Source: WLMZ01 sp963732585 (GTDB taxonomy: Bacteria > Actinomycetota > Acidimicrobiia > Acidimicrobiales > Ilumatobacteraceae). Taken from it: a stretch of 64,000 bases of DNA. Below, in pieces: positions 53,404 to 62,911 of the stretch. Where the stretch lies: contig CAVSZY010000002.1 of NCBI GenBank assembly GCA_963732585.1, forward strand, positions 62,001-126,000, given 5' to 3'. The translations under genes were made by a program, and so were the position numbers. Under the pieces are notes generated by a model. It was not told the DNA's origin, did no database searches, and saw only the letters and a program-made list of their open reading frames with translations. The first letter of the stretch is position 1. Each line of letters begins with the position of its first letter.

Positions 53404-54969
53404 ATGATGAACCAGCTGTTCCGTCCCATGTATCTGCCCGACCTGTTGATCGCTGCGCTCGAGCGCAACGGCGACCGACCGACTGTATTCCTCGGTGACG
53501 AGGTGTTGTCGGCCAACCGGGTGAGCAACGAGGTGAGTCGGTATATCCAGGTGCTGCGCTCCCGGAAGATCGAGCAAGGTAGCGGTATCGCCACGCTCTC
53601 TAAGAACCGCGTCGAAGTGCTGTTCTCGATGGGCGCGGTCATGGCTGGCGGCTATCGCAACACCCCGTTGCATCCGTTGGGGTCGATCGACGACCACGCC
53701 TACGTGCTCACCGATGGTGGCATCGACACGCTGATCTTCGACCCCTCGTTCGCTGAGCACGTCGCGCTGCTTGCAGCGCAGGTCCCAACGCTCACCCGGC
53801 TGTTCTCCTACGGACCTGCCAGCATCGGCGACGATCTCATGAGCCTGGCATCGGAGTTCACCGCGCAGAAGTTGATTCCGCCGACGATCGACGGCGAGAG
53901 CGTGTCTGCGCTGGCCTACACGGGCGGCACCACCGGCCGGCCAAAGGGCGTGATGAATACCTACCGAGCCAGCGCTGCGATGGCCCAAATCATGACCACC
54001 GAATGGCAGTGGCCAGCCGAGGTCCGCCATCTCATCTGCACCCCGCTCAGCCATGCCGGCTCGTCGCTGTTCGTCCCGATCCTGTTGAACCGCGGGTCGA
54101 TGTTCGTCCTCCCCGGCTTCGACGCTGGCGCTGTCCTCGCGGCCATCGAACGCCACCGCATCACCTCGGTCATGCTCGTTCCCTCGATGATCTATGCCCT
54201 GCTCGATCACCCCAACTTCTCCTCCACCGATCTGTCGAGTCTCGAGACCGTGTTCTACGGCGCCTCGGCGATGTCGCCGACACGGTTGCAGGAGGCAATT
54301 CGCAAACTCGGCCCGATATTCTTCCAGTTCTTCGGACAGACCGAATGCCCGATGGTGATCACCGGGCTCCGAAAGGAAGACCACATCGTCGACGATCTGC
54401 GCCGCCTGGCCTCGTGTGGCCGCCCGGTTCCCTGGGCGCACGTCGCCCTCCTCGACGAGCACGGCAACGAAGTTCCCCCCGGCCAGCCCGGAGAACTCTG
54501 CGTGCGCGGACCGCTGGTGATGCTCGGTTACTTGAATCGGCCCGAGGAAACCGAATCGGCATTCGCCGGAGGGTGGCTGCACACCGGCGACATCGCCCGC
54601 GCAGACGTCGATGGCTTCCTCACCATCGTCGACCGAACCAAGGACATGATTATCTCGGGCGGATTCAACGTGTTCCCACGCGAGATCGAGGACGTGCTCT
54701 CACAGCACCCGGCGGTTGCCGCTGTCGCCGTGATCGGTGTTCCGGACGACAAATGGGGCGAGGCGGTCAAAGCCATCGTCGTGGCGCGTGCGGGTCAGTC
54801 GGTCGACGTCGATGAGTTGATCGCCCTGGTCAAGCAGCACAAGGGCTCGCATTACGCTCCAAAATCCATCGACATTGTCGACGCCATCCCGTTGAGCGCC
54901 GTCGGCAAACCAGACAAGAAAGTATTGCGCGCTCGCTATTGGGGCGACACGGGTCGGCTCGTCAACTAA
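53404..54969 (+). CDS. acyl-CoA synthetase (FadD-type)
   Basis: A 521-residue adenylate-forming ligase: YTGGTTGRPKGVM phosphate-binding motif (about residues 173-185), FFGQTECP, GWLHTGDIARADVDGFL, DMIISGGFNVFPREIE hinge, and a C-terminal SAVGKPDKKVLR with the catalytic lysine. It activates a fatty or steroid-side-chain acid as a CoA ester. GGAGG lies about 9 bases before the ATG. It is divergent from the DUF35/thiolase operon with a shared operator-like site, and its stop end overlaps the convergent enoyl-CoA hydratase. Confidence 0.88.
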   Translation: MMNQLFRPMYLPDLLIAALERNGDRPTVFLGDEVLSANRVSNEVSRYIQVLRSRKIEQGSGIATLSKNRVEVLFSMGAVMAGGYRNTPLHPLGSIDDHAYVLTDGGIDTLIFDPSFAEHVALLAAQVPTLTRLFSYGPASIGDDLMSLASEFTAQKLIPPTIDGESVSALAYTGGTTGRPKGVMNTYRASAAMAQIMTTEWQWPAEVRHLICTPLSHAGSSLFVPILLNRGSMFVLPGFDAGAVLAAIERHRITSVMLVPSMIYALLDHPNFSSTDLSSLETVFYGASAMSPTRLQEAIRKLGPIFFQFFGQTECPMVITGLRKEDHIVDDLRRLASCGRPVPWAHVALLDEHGNEVPPGQPGELCVRGPLVMLGYLNRPEETESAFAGGWLHTGDIARADVDGFLTIVDRTKDMIISGGFNVFPREIEDVLSQHPAVAAVAVIGVPDDKWGEAVKAIVVARAGQSVDVDELIALVKQHKGSHYAPKSIDIVDAIPLSAVGKPDKKVLRARYWGDTGRLVN

Positions 54970-55774
54970 ACAGGTCGCTAGCGACGCCGAAAGATCGGTG
55001 TGCGCTTCTGGGAAAAGCCAGCGGGCCCTCCTTGGCGTCCTGCGAAGCAAACACCCGGCGATTCCGCTCGACCTCGAGGGCGAAACCCTCCTCGTCGCTC
55101 AAACCCGATGACGTTCGAATCGTCTCCAGGATGGCCTCGACTGCGATCGGGCCGTTGGCGCAGATCTGCTGGGCGATCTCCATCGCCTTGGCCAATGCCA
55201 TCCCGTCGTCGACAACGTGCCCGATCAACCCCATTCGTTCCGCTTCGTCGGCAGTGATGTGTCGACCGGTCAGCAGGATTTCGGCCGCCTTGGTGTGCGA
55301 GATCTGACGAGGAAGCCGGACCGCGGATCCCATCGTCGGATAGAGCGACCACCGCGGCTCTGACAGCCCAAAGCGGGCGCTGCGCCCGGCCACGCGGATG
55401 TCGGCGCCCATCATGATCTCGGTACCGCCAGCCACGGCGACACCTTCGACGGCGACGATGATCGGCTTCATCGGCCGACCGATCTTGAGGAACCCACGCT
55501 CGGTGTAGGTCGGGTCATCAATGCGTCGCTGCGTCAGGTCGATGGCGCCGTCTTCATCGGCGTCACCGGCCATCTGGCGCAAATCTGCTCCGGCTGAGAA
55601 GTTCCCACCGGCACCCGTGATCACGATGCAACGAATCTCGTCGTCCGCTGCTGCCACCGCGCAGGAGTCGGCGATGATCGCCAACATGGTGCCGGTGAAG
55701 GCGTTCATTCGCTTCGGTCGATTCAACGTGAGCAGCATGATCGGGCCGTTCCGATCGACGATGACCTGTGACAT
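54962..55774 (-). CDS. enoyl-CoA hydratase/isomerase family protein
   Basis: A 270-residue crotonase: LTLNRPKRMNAF, GGNFSAGADLRQMAG for the oxyanion region, and VEGVAVAGGTEIMMGADIRV (GGTEI in place of GGGxE). It hydrates a 2-enoyl-CoA or isomerises it. The last 18 residues look wrong: the usual ending (SQKRTPIFRRR) appears in the next frame, so one base is probably missing from the TTTTCCC run near 55010. Function may be little affected. It directly abuts the barrel-protein gene upstream. Confidence 0.85.
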   Translation of the reverse strand: MSQVIVDRNGPIMLLTLNRPKRMNAFTGTMLAIIADSCAVAAADDEIRCIVITGAGGNFSAGADLRQMAGDADEDGAIDLTQRRIDDPTYTERGFLKIGRPMKPIIVAVEGVAVAGGTEIMMGADIRVAGRSARFGLSEPRWSLYPTMGSAVRLPRQISHTKAAEILLTGRHITADEAERMGLIGHVVDDGMALAKAMEIAQQICANGPIAVEAILETIRTSSGLSDEEGFALEVERNRRVFASQDAKEGPLAFPRSAHRSFGVASDLFS

Positions 55775-56518
55775 CTAGAGTCCCCCCGTGGTAGTGGGCC
55801 AGGCGTCCCACGACATCATCGTGCGCAGCGGTCCGGCAAAAAGCGGCCGCACCACGCCGGACGCCCAGCGCTGTTCAACCAATGGCGCCAACGTTGCGGT
55901 CACCGCCAGCGGATCCCCATCGAGATAGATCACCGTGATGTGCTGCGCGGGGCCCTGCATCGCCGGATGCAATTGCCAGGTCGATGTCGTCCCGTACATC
56001 CAGGCGCCAGCAACGCCGGGGGTGGCCAGCAGCGCCGGAAAATTGTCCGTGTGCAGCCACTGCAGCCAGGCAGACGTCTCGGCAACCGGCTCCTCGACGA
56101 TGACCAGCACCCCGCGGTGGGCTCGGAACGGGACGATCTCTGCAGAGATCAACGCCTGCGGTGCCGCATACCACTTCAACAGCGCGTATGTGCGCAATTG
56201 CAGCGATGGTCTCACTTCGGGAAACCGTCCGACCTCGGCCAATCGACGGCCGAGCTCCATAAAGTCATCGATGGTCTGCTGCGCCGGGTCGCCGACGCTG
56301 TAGTTCACGACGTTGCCGACCTCGGCGAGGTGTCCTGACGAGACGATGCGGCTGTTTAAGTAGGCACCGTCGGCGATCCAACGCGATGCGAGCACGATGC
56401 CCGGCAGCTGATATTGCTCGGGCATATGGTCGAGTAAGTGCCAACGCAAGTAGCTGCCGTCGTCGTCGGCTGCGGCGGGCGGAGTGAGGCTAAAGATGCC
56501 AGCTTTGATTCTGATCAT
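55775..56518 (-). CDS. tandem dimeric-barrel (EthD-like) protein of unknown function
   Basis: A 247-residue protein without a confident family. Two similar halves are visible: IFSLTPPAAADDDGSYLRWH then LLDHMPEQYQLPGIVLASRW, and later ETSAWLQWLHTDNFPALLAT then WMYG. The halves resemble small ferredoxin-like barrels such as the protein at 42706-43071 (HVHIADVLKVPGMVSAQRF). It lies between an F420-type oxidoreductase (ATGA overlap) and an enoyl-CoA hydratase (no gap), so it belongs to their pathway. Confidence 0.65.
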   Translation of the reverse strand: MIRIKAGIFSLTPPAAADDDGSYLRWHLLDHMPEQYQLPGIVLASRWIADGAYLNSRIVSSGHLAEVGNVVNYSVGDPAQQTIDDFMELGRRLAEVGRFPEVRPSLQLRTYALLKWYAAPQALISAEIVPFRAHRGVLVIVEEPVAETSAWLQWLHTDNFPALLATPGVAGAWMYGTTSTWQLHPAMQGPAQHITVIYLDGDPLAVTATLAPLVEQRWASGVVRPLFAGPLRTMMSWDAWPTTTGGL

Positions 56519-57369
56519 GCGGAGATTGCTTCTAACTGTTCGAGGTAGTGAGCGAGCGAGTTACTGACAAGGCCGGGCGTGCAAATCGTCGCCCCTGCCG
56601 CGGCGACGCAAGCCAGCGCTTCCTCCACGTGCTCGGGTCGGCCCACCGGGTCGAGCGCTGCCCCGGATCCGAGCACGACGTCGAAGCCTGCGGGCACTTC
56701 CACCCTGGCGAGCATCTCGCTGGTATCGGCCAGAGCGACCGCAAACGGCATCCAGCCGTCGCCGTGCTCAATCGCCCGGCGGAGCGAACGCATCGTGCGC
56801 CCGCCAATCCAGATCGGCACGCGGGGCTGAACTGCGTGCGGCTCGATGATCAGATCGCTGAACGAGTAGTAGACACCGTCGTAGCTCACGCGGCCTTTCG
56901 ACAGGCAGGCGCGCAAGCACCTCAGCGCATCGTCAGCGCGGGCGCCGCGATCGTCGAATGGCACCCCCAGTTGTTCGAACTCGTCGGCCAACGTGCCGAC
57001 ACCAAGCCCAAGCGTCAACCGACCGCCGGACACGACATCGAGCGTGCCATAGCGTTTAGCGATCTCCAGGGGATGGTGATATCCGAGCACCAGAACATTG
57101 GTGGCGAAACGGATCTGTGTGGTGATCGCGGAAAGGTACCCAAATGTCGCCAGCGGGTCCCAGTACGTCCGGCCCCGGCGATCGAGTTCGGCCTCGACCA
57201 TAAAGACGTGCTCGCTGCAGGTCATATGGCAAAAACCGAGCTGGTCGGCGCGGCGGGCGATCGTGGCCAAAGCCTCGATTCCAGCCGTTTCGGTCCAATG
57301 ACCGCGGCTCGGGCCGGCCCCGGTGACGATAGGTGTCCCCAGCGCGAGCTTCAGACCACTCACGTTCAT
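56515..57369 (-). CDS. LLM-class (F420-type) oxidoreductase
   Basis: A 284-residue luciferase-like barrel: LGFCHMTCSEHVFMVEAELD, then TNVLVLGYHHPLEIAKRYGT and the family motif LDVVSGGRLTLGLGVGT. It is the third protein of this class in the window. It opens a leftward run with the barrel protein and enoyl-CoA hydratase, and is divergent from a P450 with an operator-like site between them. F420 dependence is inferred. Confidence 0.82.
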   Translation of the reverse strand: MNVSGLKLALGTPIVTGAGPSRGHWTETAGIEALATIARRADQLGFCHMTCSEHVFMVEAELDRRGRTYWDPLATFGYLSAITTQIRFATNVLVLGYHHPLEIAKRYGTLDVVSGGRLTLGLGVGTLADEFEQLGVPFDDRGARADDALRCLRACLSKGRVSYDGVYYSFSDLIIEPHAVQPRVPIWIGGRTMRSLRRAIEHGDGWMPFAVALADTSEMLARVEVPAGFDVVLGSGAALDPVGRPEHVEEALACVAAAGATICTPGLVSNSLAHYLEQLEAISA

Positions 57370-57384
57370 GCTGCGCTCCCCAAA

Positions 57385-57400
57385 CTGACATCGACGTCGA
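57385..57400. promoter_or_regulatory. operator-like site CTGACATCGACGTCGA
   Basis: Part of the 18-bp element ACTGACATCGACGTCGAA shared with 53342-53359 (16 of 18 bases equal). It lies between the divergent F420-type oxidoreductase and P450 genes, 25 bp before the P450 ATG. Confidence 0.55.
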
Positions 57401-57424
57401 ACTCGATGTCTATACTTTCATACT

Positions 57425-58669
57425 ATGGCAGCAGATTTCGACCCGATAGACATCTCCTCGATGGACTTCTGGAAACAGCCGATGCGCGAACGCGACCAGG
57501 CCTTTGCCGAGCTTCGGGGCCGCCCCGCTCTGACGTTCCATCCGCCCGTCCAAGTGGGTAGCGCCCCGGGGTCGCAGGGTTTCTGGGCAGTTACCAGGCA
57601 TGCCGATATCACCCACGTGAGCCGACGCCCCGCCGAGTTCTGCAATGGTCGCGGCATCGGGTACTCCGACATCCCGAAAGAACTGAACGAACCGTTCGGG
57701 TCCTTCATCATGACCGATGCGCCGAGGCACACATACCTGCGCGGCCTGGTCCACCGGGCCTTCACGCCGCGGCAAGTGGCCAAGATCGAGGCCCAAATCC
57801 GCCAACAGGCCCAGATAATCGTCGCTGATGCGGTTGCAATCGGCTCCGGTGACGTCGTCGCCAACCTCGCCAAGAGACTGCCCCTGTGGACGATTTCGGA
57901 GATGCTTGGGGTTCCCGAGGAGCGCCGCAACGAGTTCCAAGCGGCGGCTAACGCCATGGTGTCGGTCTCGGATCCCAAAAACCCATCCGACGGCGCCAGC
58001 CAGTTTCATGCCTTGTTCAGCGCCGCGATCACGCTCAGCGTGCTCGGTTCCGACCTCGCCGCCGAGCGACGCGACCATCCCACTGAAGACCTGCTCACCG
58101 CCCTGGTCCAGGCCGAACTCGACGGTAGTCGACTGACCGATCAGGAGATCGGCTCGTTCGTCGTTCTCCTGGGCGTCGCGGGCAACGACACCACCCGCAA
58201 CTCGATCGCCCATGCCATTCAAGCATTCGCCGAGCACCCCGAGCAGTGGGCGTTGCTGCGCAGTGATCCCGACCGCTACCTGGTCGCCGCGGTCGAGGAG
58301 ATTCTTCGGTGGGCATCACCGGTGATGACCATGCGGCGCACGGCAACTGCCGCCACCCACGTTGGCGATCAACAGGTCGCCGAAGGTGATTACCTCGTGA
58401 TGTTCTATCCGTCGGCGAACCGCGACGAGCGAGTGTTCAACGATCCGTGGAAGTTCGACATCAGCCGAGAATCGACTGGCCACGTCGCCTTCGGTGGCGG
58501 TGGGCCGCACTACTGCCTCGGAGCCAACCTGGCGCGCACCCAGCTTCGGTCAGTGTTCGGCGAGCTCGCAAAGTCCGTCAAAGGGTTCGAGGTCGGCCAG
58601 CCGGACCTGCTCCTCAGCGCCTTCGTCCACGGGGTCAACTCGCTGGACTGCACGTTCGTCCTGGACTGA
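57425..58669 (+). CDS. cytochrome P450 (CYP125/124-like)
   Basis: A 414-residue soluble P450. The I-helix reads GVAGNDTTRN, the K-helix EEILRW, and the heme loop FGGGGPHYCLGANLAR, with the iron-ligand cysteine at residue 364. The FMTDAPRHTYLRGLVHRAFT-like stretch and overall pattern resemble mycobacterial CYP125/CYP124/CYP142, which oxidise the ends of sterol or methyl-branched chains. This fits the surrounding ligase, hydratase and thiolase-fold genes. The exact subfamily cannot be settled by eye. Confidence 0.87.
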   Translation: MAADFDPIDISSMDFWKQPMRERDQAFAELRGRPALTFHPPVQVGSAPGSQGFWAVTRHADITHVSRRPAEFCNGRGIGYSDIPKELNEPFGSFIMTDAPRHTYLRGLVHRAFTPRQVAKIEAQIRQQAQIIVADAVAIGSGDVVANLAKRLPLWTISEMLGVPEERRNEFQAAANAMVSVSDPKNPSDGASQFHALFSAAITLSVLGSDLAAERRDHPTEDLLTALVQAELDGSRLTDQEIGSFVVLLGVAGNDTTRNSIAHAIQAFAEHPEQWALLRSDPDRYLVAAVEEILRWASPVMTMRRTATAATHVGDQQVAEGDYLVMFYPSANRDERVFNDPWKFDISRESTGHVAFGGGGPHYCLGANLARTQLRSVFGELAKSVKGFEVGQPDLLLSAFVHGVNSLDCTFVLD

Positions 58670-58673
58670 CCGA

Positions 58674-61139
58674 ATGTTGCGCTCGTCGTTCAACCAAGGC
58701 TGGACGGTGAGAACCGAGGGGCCCACGGCAGTCCAAAGGATCGTCGGACCTGTGACCGTTCCCTACGATGCGATGTTGTTCGAGCAGCGCGACCCGTCGA
58801 CGCCGAACGGCCATCACACAGGCTTCTTCCCGGGCGGCGTGTACCGATACTCCAAGACCTTTGCCGCGCCCGCTGAATGGAGAGAACGCACCGTCTCGCT
58901 CGAGTTCGAGGGCGTGTACATGAACTCGGAAGTCTTCGTCAACGGTGTGCGTGCCGGCGGCCAACCTTCGGGCTATTCACTGTTTCATGTCACCCTCGAT
59001 GATCGACTCAACTACGACGCCGAGAACACGGTCGAAGTGGTGGCTCGCAATGATCAGATCCCGAACAGTCGGTGGTACACGGGCAGCGGCATCTATCGTC
59101 CCGTGAATCTGCTGATCGGTGGCCGAGTGCGCGTGACGCCGGGAGGAGCGCGGTTCTCAACACGCTCGATCGACGGCGTCGACGCCCTCGTCGACGTCGC
59201 CGTCGAGATCATCAACGACACCCCTGAGCAGCGCCGGATAACGCTAACGGCTTCCATCGCGGCACCGGACGGTGCGCGCCTAGCGGCCGTCATCCACCAG
59301 GCTTCGCTCGCAGCCGGCGAGACGACAGTCGTCCGCGAGCAGATAGCGATATCTCGCGCCGAGACTTGGTCACCGGACACCCCGCGGCTGCACTCGGCAA
59401 CGGTGACGGTTTCCGACGGCGAGACGGTTCTCGACGAGACGCTGGAGACGTTCGGGATCCGCACGATCGAGGTCGATGCACAGCGAGGATTGCAGATCAA
59501 CGGTCAGACGGTGAAGCTGCGCGGCTCGTGCATCCACCACGACAACGGGGTGATCGGAGCCCACACGCTGGACGCTGCCGAAGATCGCCGCATCCGGCTG
59601 CTGAAGTCAAGCGGTTACAACGCCATTCGCAGCGCGCATAACCCTGCCTCACGGGCAACCTTGCATGCCTGCGACCGCCACGGCGTCTTGGTGATGGACG
59701 AACTCACCGATGCTTGGCGGCGCCCAAAGGTCACCTTCGACTACTCCAATGATTTCGAGCAATGGTGGGAACGGGACCTTACCGCGATGATCGCCAAAGA
59801 CTTCAACCACCCGTCGGTGGTGATGTACTCGATCGGCAACGAGATCGCCGAAACCGCCACCGAGTGGGGCGTCGCCACCAACCGCCGGCTCGCCGACCGC
59901 ACCCGCGAACTCGACCCAAGCCGCCTCGTCACCAATTGCATCAACGGCTTCCTCAACCTGCTCAGCCCCACAAACGATGCCAAACAGGCCGAGAAGCGTG
60001 CCAGTCAGAAGGCCAAGGGCGAGGCTCCCAACAAGAACCTCATCGTCATCCTGAATTACCTGATGGCAATTCTGGAACGAACCCTGAAGTACATCGTGCG
60101 GCTGCCAAGGGTCGACAGACGAACTCGCGATGCCTACGCTGCGCTCGACGTCGCCGGATACAACTACATGGTCGGCAGGTACCGCACCGACGCCAAAAAG
60201 CACCCGACTCGCATCATTGTGGGTTCCGAGACCAACGGCGCGCAGACGGTCAAGAATTGGCCAGATGTGGCAGAGCTGCCTCAGGTGATCGGCGACTTCA
60301 CCTGGACTGGCTGGGACTACATCGGCGAAGCCGGCTACATGGCCGTGCGCTACAACGAGCGGCGCAAGTTGTTCTCTCCATGGCCTGGACTGCTCGCTGG
60401 GATGCCGGTCATCGACATTACCGGACACCGACAGACCCAGTCGTACCTCAACGAGATCGTCTGGGGCCTGCGCCGCGGCCCCCATCTCGCCGTTCAACCG
60501 GTGAACCATGCCAGCGAAAAACGATCGGGGGCCATCGGCCGCACCGACTCGATCCACAGCTGGAGCTGGGAGGGTTTCGAAGGTCGGTCAGCGATCGTCG
60601 AGGTATATGCCGACGCCCATCGCGTCGAGCTTCTCCTCGACGGTGTACGTGTCGGCCGCAAGCAAGCAGGACGCAAGAAGGACTTTCTGGCGAAATTCTC
60701 CTTGCCGTACCGGCCAGGTGAGCTCACCGCAGTTGCCTACGACCGGCATGGTCACGAGGTCGGGCGCGACACGTTGACAAGTGCCGGTCCCGGTCTGCAG
60801 CTGATGGTCGAGCCTGAGACACAACAACTCAGCGCCGACGGCGCCGACCTCGCCTATATCCCGATCTCGTTCACCGACCACAGTGGCACCCTGCGGCCTT
60901 TGGCCGACCGGATCATCACCATCGAGGTGACTGGCGCGGCGGTGCTGCTGGGATTCGGCAGCGCTCAACCGCTGTGCGACGAGGGGTTCTCGACCATGCA
61001 GCACAGCAGCTACTACGGGCGCGCCCTCGCCGTGATCCGCGCCGGGCACGTGCCTGGCGACGTCGTCATCACGGTGAGCGCACAAGGTTGCGAGCCCGCC
61101 ACCGCCACCCTCGCTGTCGTCGAGAATCGAGCCCACTAG
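58674..61139 (+). CDS. glycoside hydrolase family 2 (beta-galactosidase-like)
   Basis: An 821-residue GH2 enzyme: sugar-binding jelly roll (GGVYRYSKTF, VYMNSEVFVNGVRAGG), immunoglobulin-like domain, TIM barrel with the acid/base in SIGNEIAE (Glu390) and the probable nucleophile in GSETNGA (Glu519), then Ig-like C-terminal domains. No secretion signal is apparent. It starts 5 bp after the P450 stop and is convergent with the GH3 gene. Beta-galactosidase is the commonest activity, but glucuronidase and mannosidase share the fold. Confidence 0.85.
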   Translation: MLRSSFNQGWTVRTEGPTAVQRIVGPVTVPYDAMLFEQRDPSTPNGHHTGFFPGGVYRYSKTFAAPAEWRERTVSLEFEGVYMNSEVFVNGVRAGGQPSGYSLFHVTLDDRLNYDAENTVEVVARNDQIPNSRWYTGSGIYRPVNLLIGGRVRVTPGGARFSTRSIDGVDALVDVAVEIINDTPEQRRITLTASIAAPDGARLAAVIHQASLAAGETTVVREQIAISRAETWSPDTPRLHSATVTVSDGETVLDETLETFGIRTIEVDAQRGLQINGQTVKLRGSCIHHDNGVIGAHTLDAAEDRRIRLLKSSGYNAIRSAHNPASRATLHACDRHGVLVMDELTDAWRRPKVTFDYSNDFEQWWERDLTAMIAKDFNHPSVVMYSIGNEIAETATEWGVATNRRLADRTRELDPSRLVTNCINGFLNLLSPTNDAKQAEKRASQKAKGEAPNKNLIVILNYLMAILERTLKYIVRLPRVDRRTRDAYAALDVAGYNYMVGRYRTDAKKHPTRIIVGSETNGAQTVKNWPDVAELPQVIGDFTWTGWDYIGEAGYMAVRYNERRKLFSPWPGLLAGMPVIDITGHRQTQSYLNEIVWGLRRGPHLAVQPVNHASEKRSGAIGRTDSIHSWSWEGFEGRSAIVEVYADAHRVELLLDGVRVGRKQAGRKKDFLAKFSLPYRPGELTAVAYDRHGHEVGRDTLTSAGPGLQLMVEPETQQLSADGADLAYIPISFTDHSGTLRPLADRIITIEVTGAAVLLGFGSAQPLCDEGFSTMQHSSYYGRALAVIRAGHVPGDVVITVSAQGCEPATATLAVVENRAH

Positions 61140-61147
61140 CTGGCCAG

Positions 61148-62911
61148 TTAGCTGTAACGCAGACCATGTCCGAAATGGAACAGCGGATCGGCCGTGTCGA
61201 ATGGCGCGTCGCTGTGGCTGGCCAAAACCGCGGCCATAGACCTGGGCATATCGAACGGCAGGTTGCCTTCAGGTGCTGCGTCGCCGAACAACACCTCGAG
61301 CAACGCTGCCTCCTCGATCCCGAAGTTGCCCACGATCGCGCCCGCCGCCGTGGCGAGTTGGCCGAGCACAGCTGGTCGTTCGAGGTGAATGTCGATCACC
61401 GTCGGCACAGCTGCGCAGATCCGCAGCAGTCGTTCGAGTTCCTCGGGCGCGAACTCGAGCGACCCGCCGTGGAACATGTCGACAAAACCGCCATGCCCCG
61501 TCGGCTCCCACGGCGTCTTCAAGCGCAGGATTGCAACATCGGCGGCTGCCACCTCCGCCACGAGCGTGGCGTAGGGGCCTACGTCACCGGTGAGGCCCTC
61601 GGCATACACATTCAGCCCGGGCGACAACGGAAGGGTTGGTGATCCCGTCGGCGAGGTCTCGTTGACGAGCAAGGTGAGCGAACGCTGCTGAGCAAGCCTT
61701 CCAGCGATGCGGAATTCCGATCGGCCGACAATCGACGCCGCCTCGTTCTCGTCGACCAATGCTTTGTCGAACAACCCGAGGCGAAACTTCTCCGTCAACA
61801 ATCGCCGCGCTGACTCGTCGAGCCGCGCCTCGGCAACCTTTCCGGACCTGACGAGGGCGACGAGTCGGTCACTGCAGTGTTCTCCACCCAGCTGGTCAAC
61901 CCCAGCATCGAGCAGTTTGACGATGCGCTCATCGACGCTGAGATGCTCAACCCCCCAGGCCCGGGCGGTCCCTAACGGGCCGACGCCTTCTACATCGGTG
62001 ACCAGTCCCCAGTCCGTGCAGACGATCCCGTCGAAGCCCAACTGCTCGCGCAGCAGTCCCGTGATCACCGAGCGGTTGAACGAAAACCCGACCTCGTCGT
62101 GCTCGGTACCAACGGGCATCCCGTAATACGGCATGATCTGCGAGGTGCCGGCCTCGATCGCCGCCCTGAACGGGGCCAGGTGATACTCGAATCGCCCACC
62201 CGGATATACCTGCTCTCGGCCCCAGGAAAAATGGGGGTCGTCACCATCTTTCTGCGGGCCCCCACCGGGGAAGTGTTTGGTCATCGTAGACACCGACTGC
62301 GGTCCAAGCGTTTCGCCCTGGAACCCATCGATGTAGGCAACGACGAGCGCCGAGGTGAGCTCGGCGTCCTCGCCGAACGTCTGGGCGATTCGGGCCCAGC
62401 GGGGCTCAGTTGCCAGATCGATCTGCGGATGGAGCGCGACGCGGATTCCAACGGCGACGTACTCCTGTCGGGCAATGTCGCCAAACTCGCGCATCAGTTC
62501 CGCACTACCGATGGCCGCCAGGCCGAGCGGTTCAGGCCACTGTGAGAAGGGACCGGACAGTATCGAGAGCAATGGATTGTCGGTGAAGTGATGGCGCGGA
62601 TCGGTGGACAACGTCACCGGGATCGCCAACGGCTGTTCGGCCGCGAGCCGCTGCAACTCGTTGTGCCACTGAGCGAACTCGCGCCCGTCGGCAAGAGCAC
62701 CCATCAGGCTGAAGTGATTTAGACGACGTTCGGTGACGAGCGCTCGCGGTGATGGCCTCGGCAGCAGCGGGTTGACCGCATCGAGACTGCCCGGCGAGAC
62801 CATCGCATGAAACATCAAGCCAGCCTTGGCCTCGAGCGACATCCTGGCTATCAAATCGGCGACACGGTTCTCGGTCGAGACCTGCGGATCCTGATATGGG
62901 TGGCGGTTCAT
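61148..62911 (-). CDS. glycoside hydrolase family 3
   Basis: A 587-residue GH3 enzyme. The N-terminal barrel includes LHPQIDLATEPRWARIAQTF, TKHFPGGGPQKDGDDPHFSW and the nucleophile in GIVCTDWG (Asp300); the C-terminal alpha/beta sandwich follows (AAADVAILRLKTPWE). Activity is likely beta-glucosidase or xylosidase. It is coupled to the esterase gene upstream by an ATGA overlap, suggesting joint breakdown of an acylated glycoside. Confidence 0.85.
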   Translation of the reverse strand: MNRHPYQDPQVSTENRVADLIARMSLEAKAGLMFHAMVSPGSLDAVNPLLPRPSPRALVTERRLNHFSLMGALADGREFAQWHNELQRLAAEQPLAIPVTLSTDPRHHFTDNPLLSILSGPFSQWPEPLGLAAIGSAELMREFGDIARQEYVAVGIRVALHPQIDLATEPRWARIAQTFGEDAELTSALVVAYIDGFQGETLGPQSVSTMTKHFPGGGPQKDGDDPHFSWGREQVYPGGRFEYHLAPFRAAIEAGTSQIMPYYGMPVGTEHDEVGFSFNRSVITGLLREQLGFDGIVCTDWGLVTDVEGVGPLGTARAWGVEHLSVDERIVKLLDAGVDQLGGEHCSDRLVALVRSGKVAEARLDESARRLLTEKFRLGLFDKALVDENEAASIVGRSEFRIAGRLAQQRSLTLLVNETSPTGSPTLPLSPGLNVYAEGLTGDVGPYATLVAEVAAADVAILRLKTPWEPTGHGGFVDMFHGGSLEFAPEELERLLRICAAVPTVIDIHLERPAVLGQLATAAGAIVGNFGIEEAALLEVLFGDAAPEGNLPFDMPRSMAAVLASHSDAPFDTADPLFHFGHGLRYS

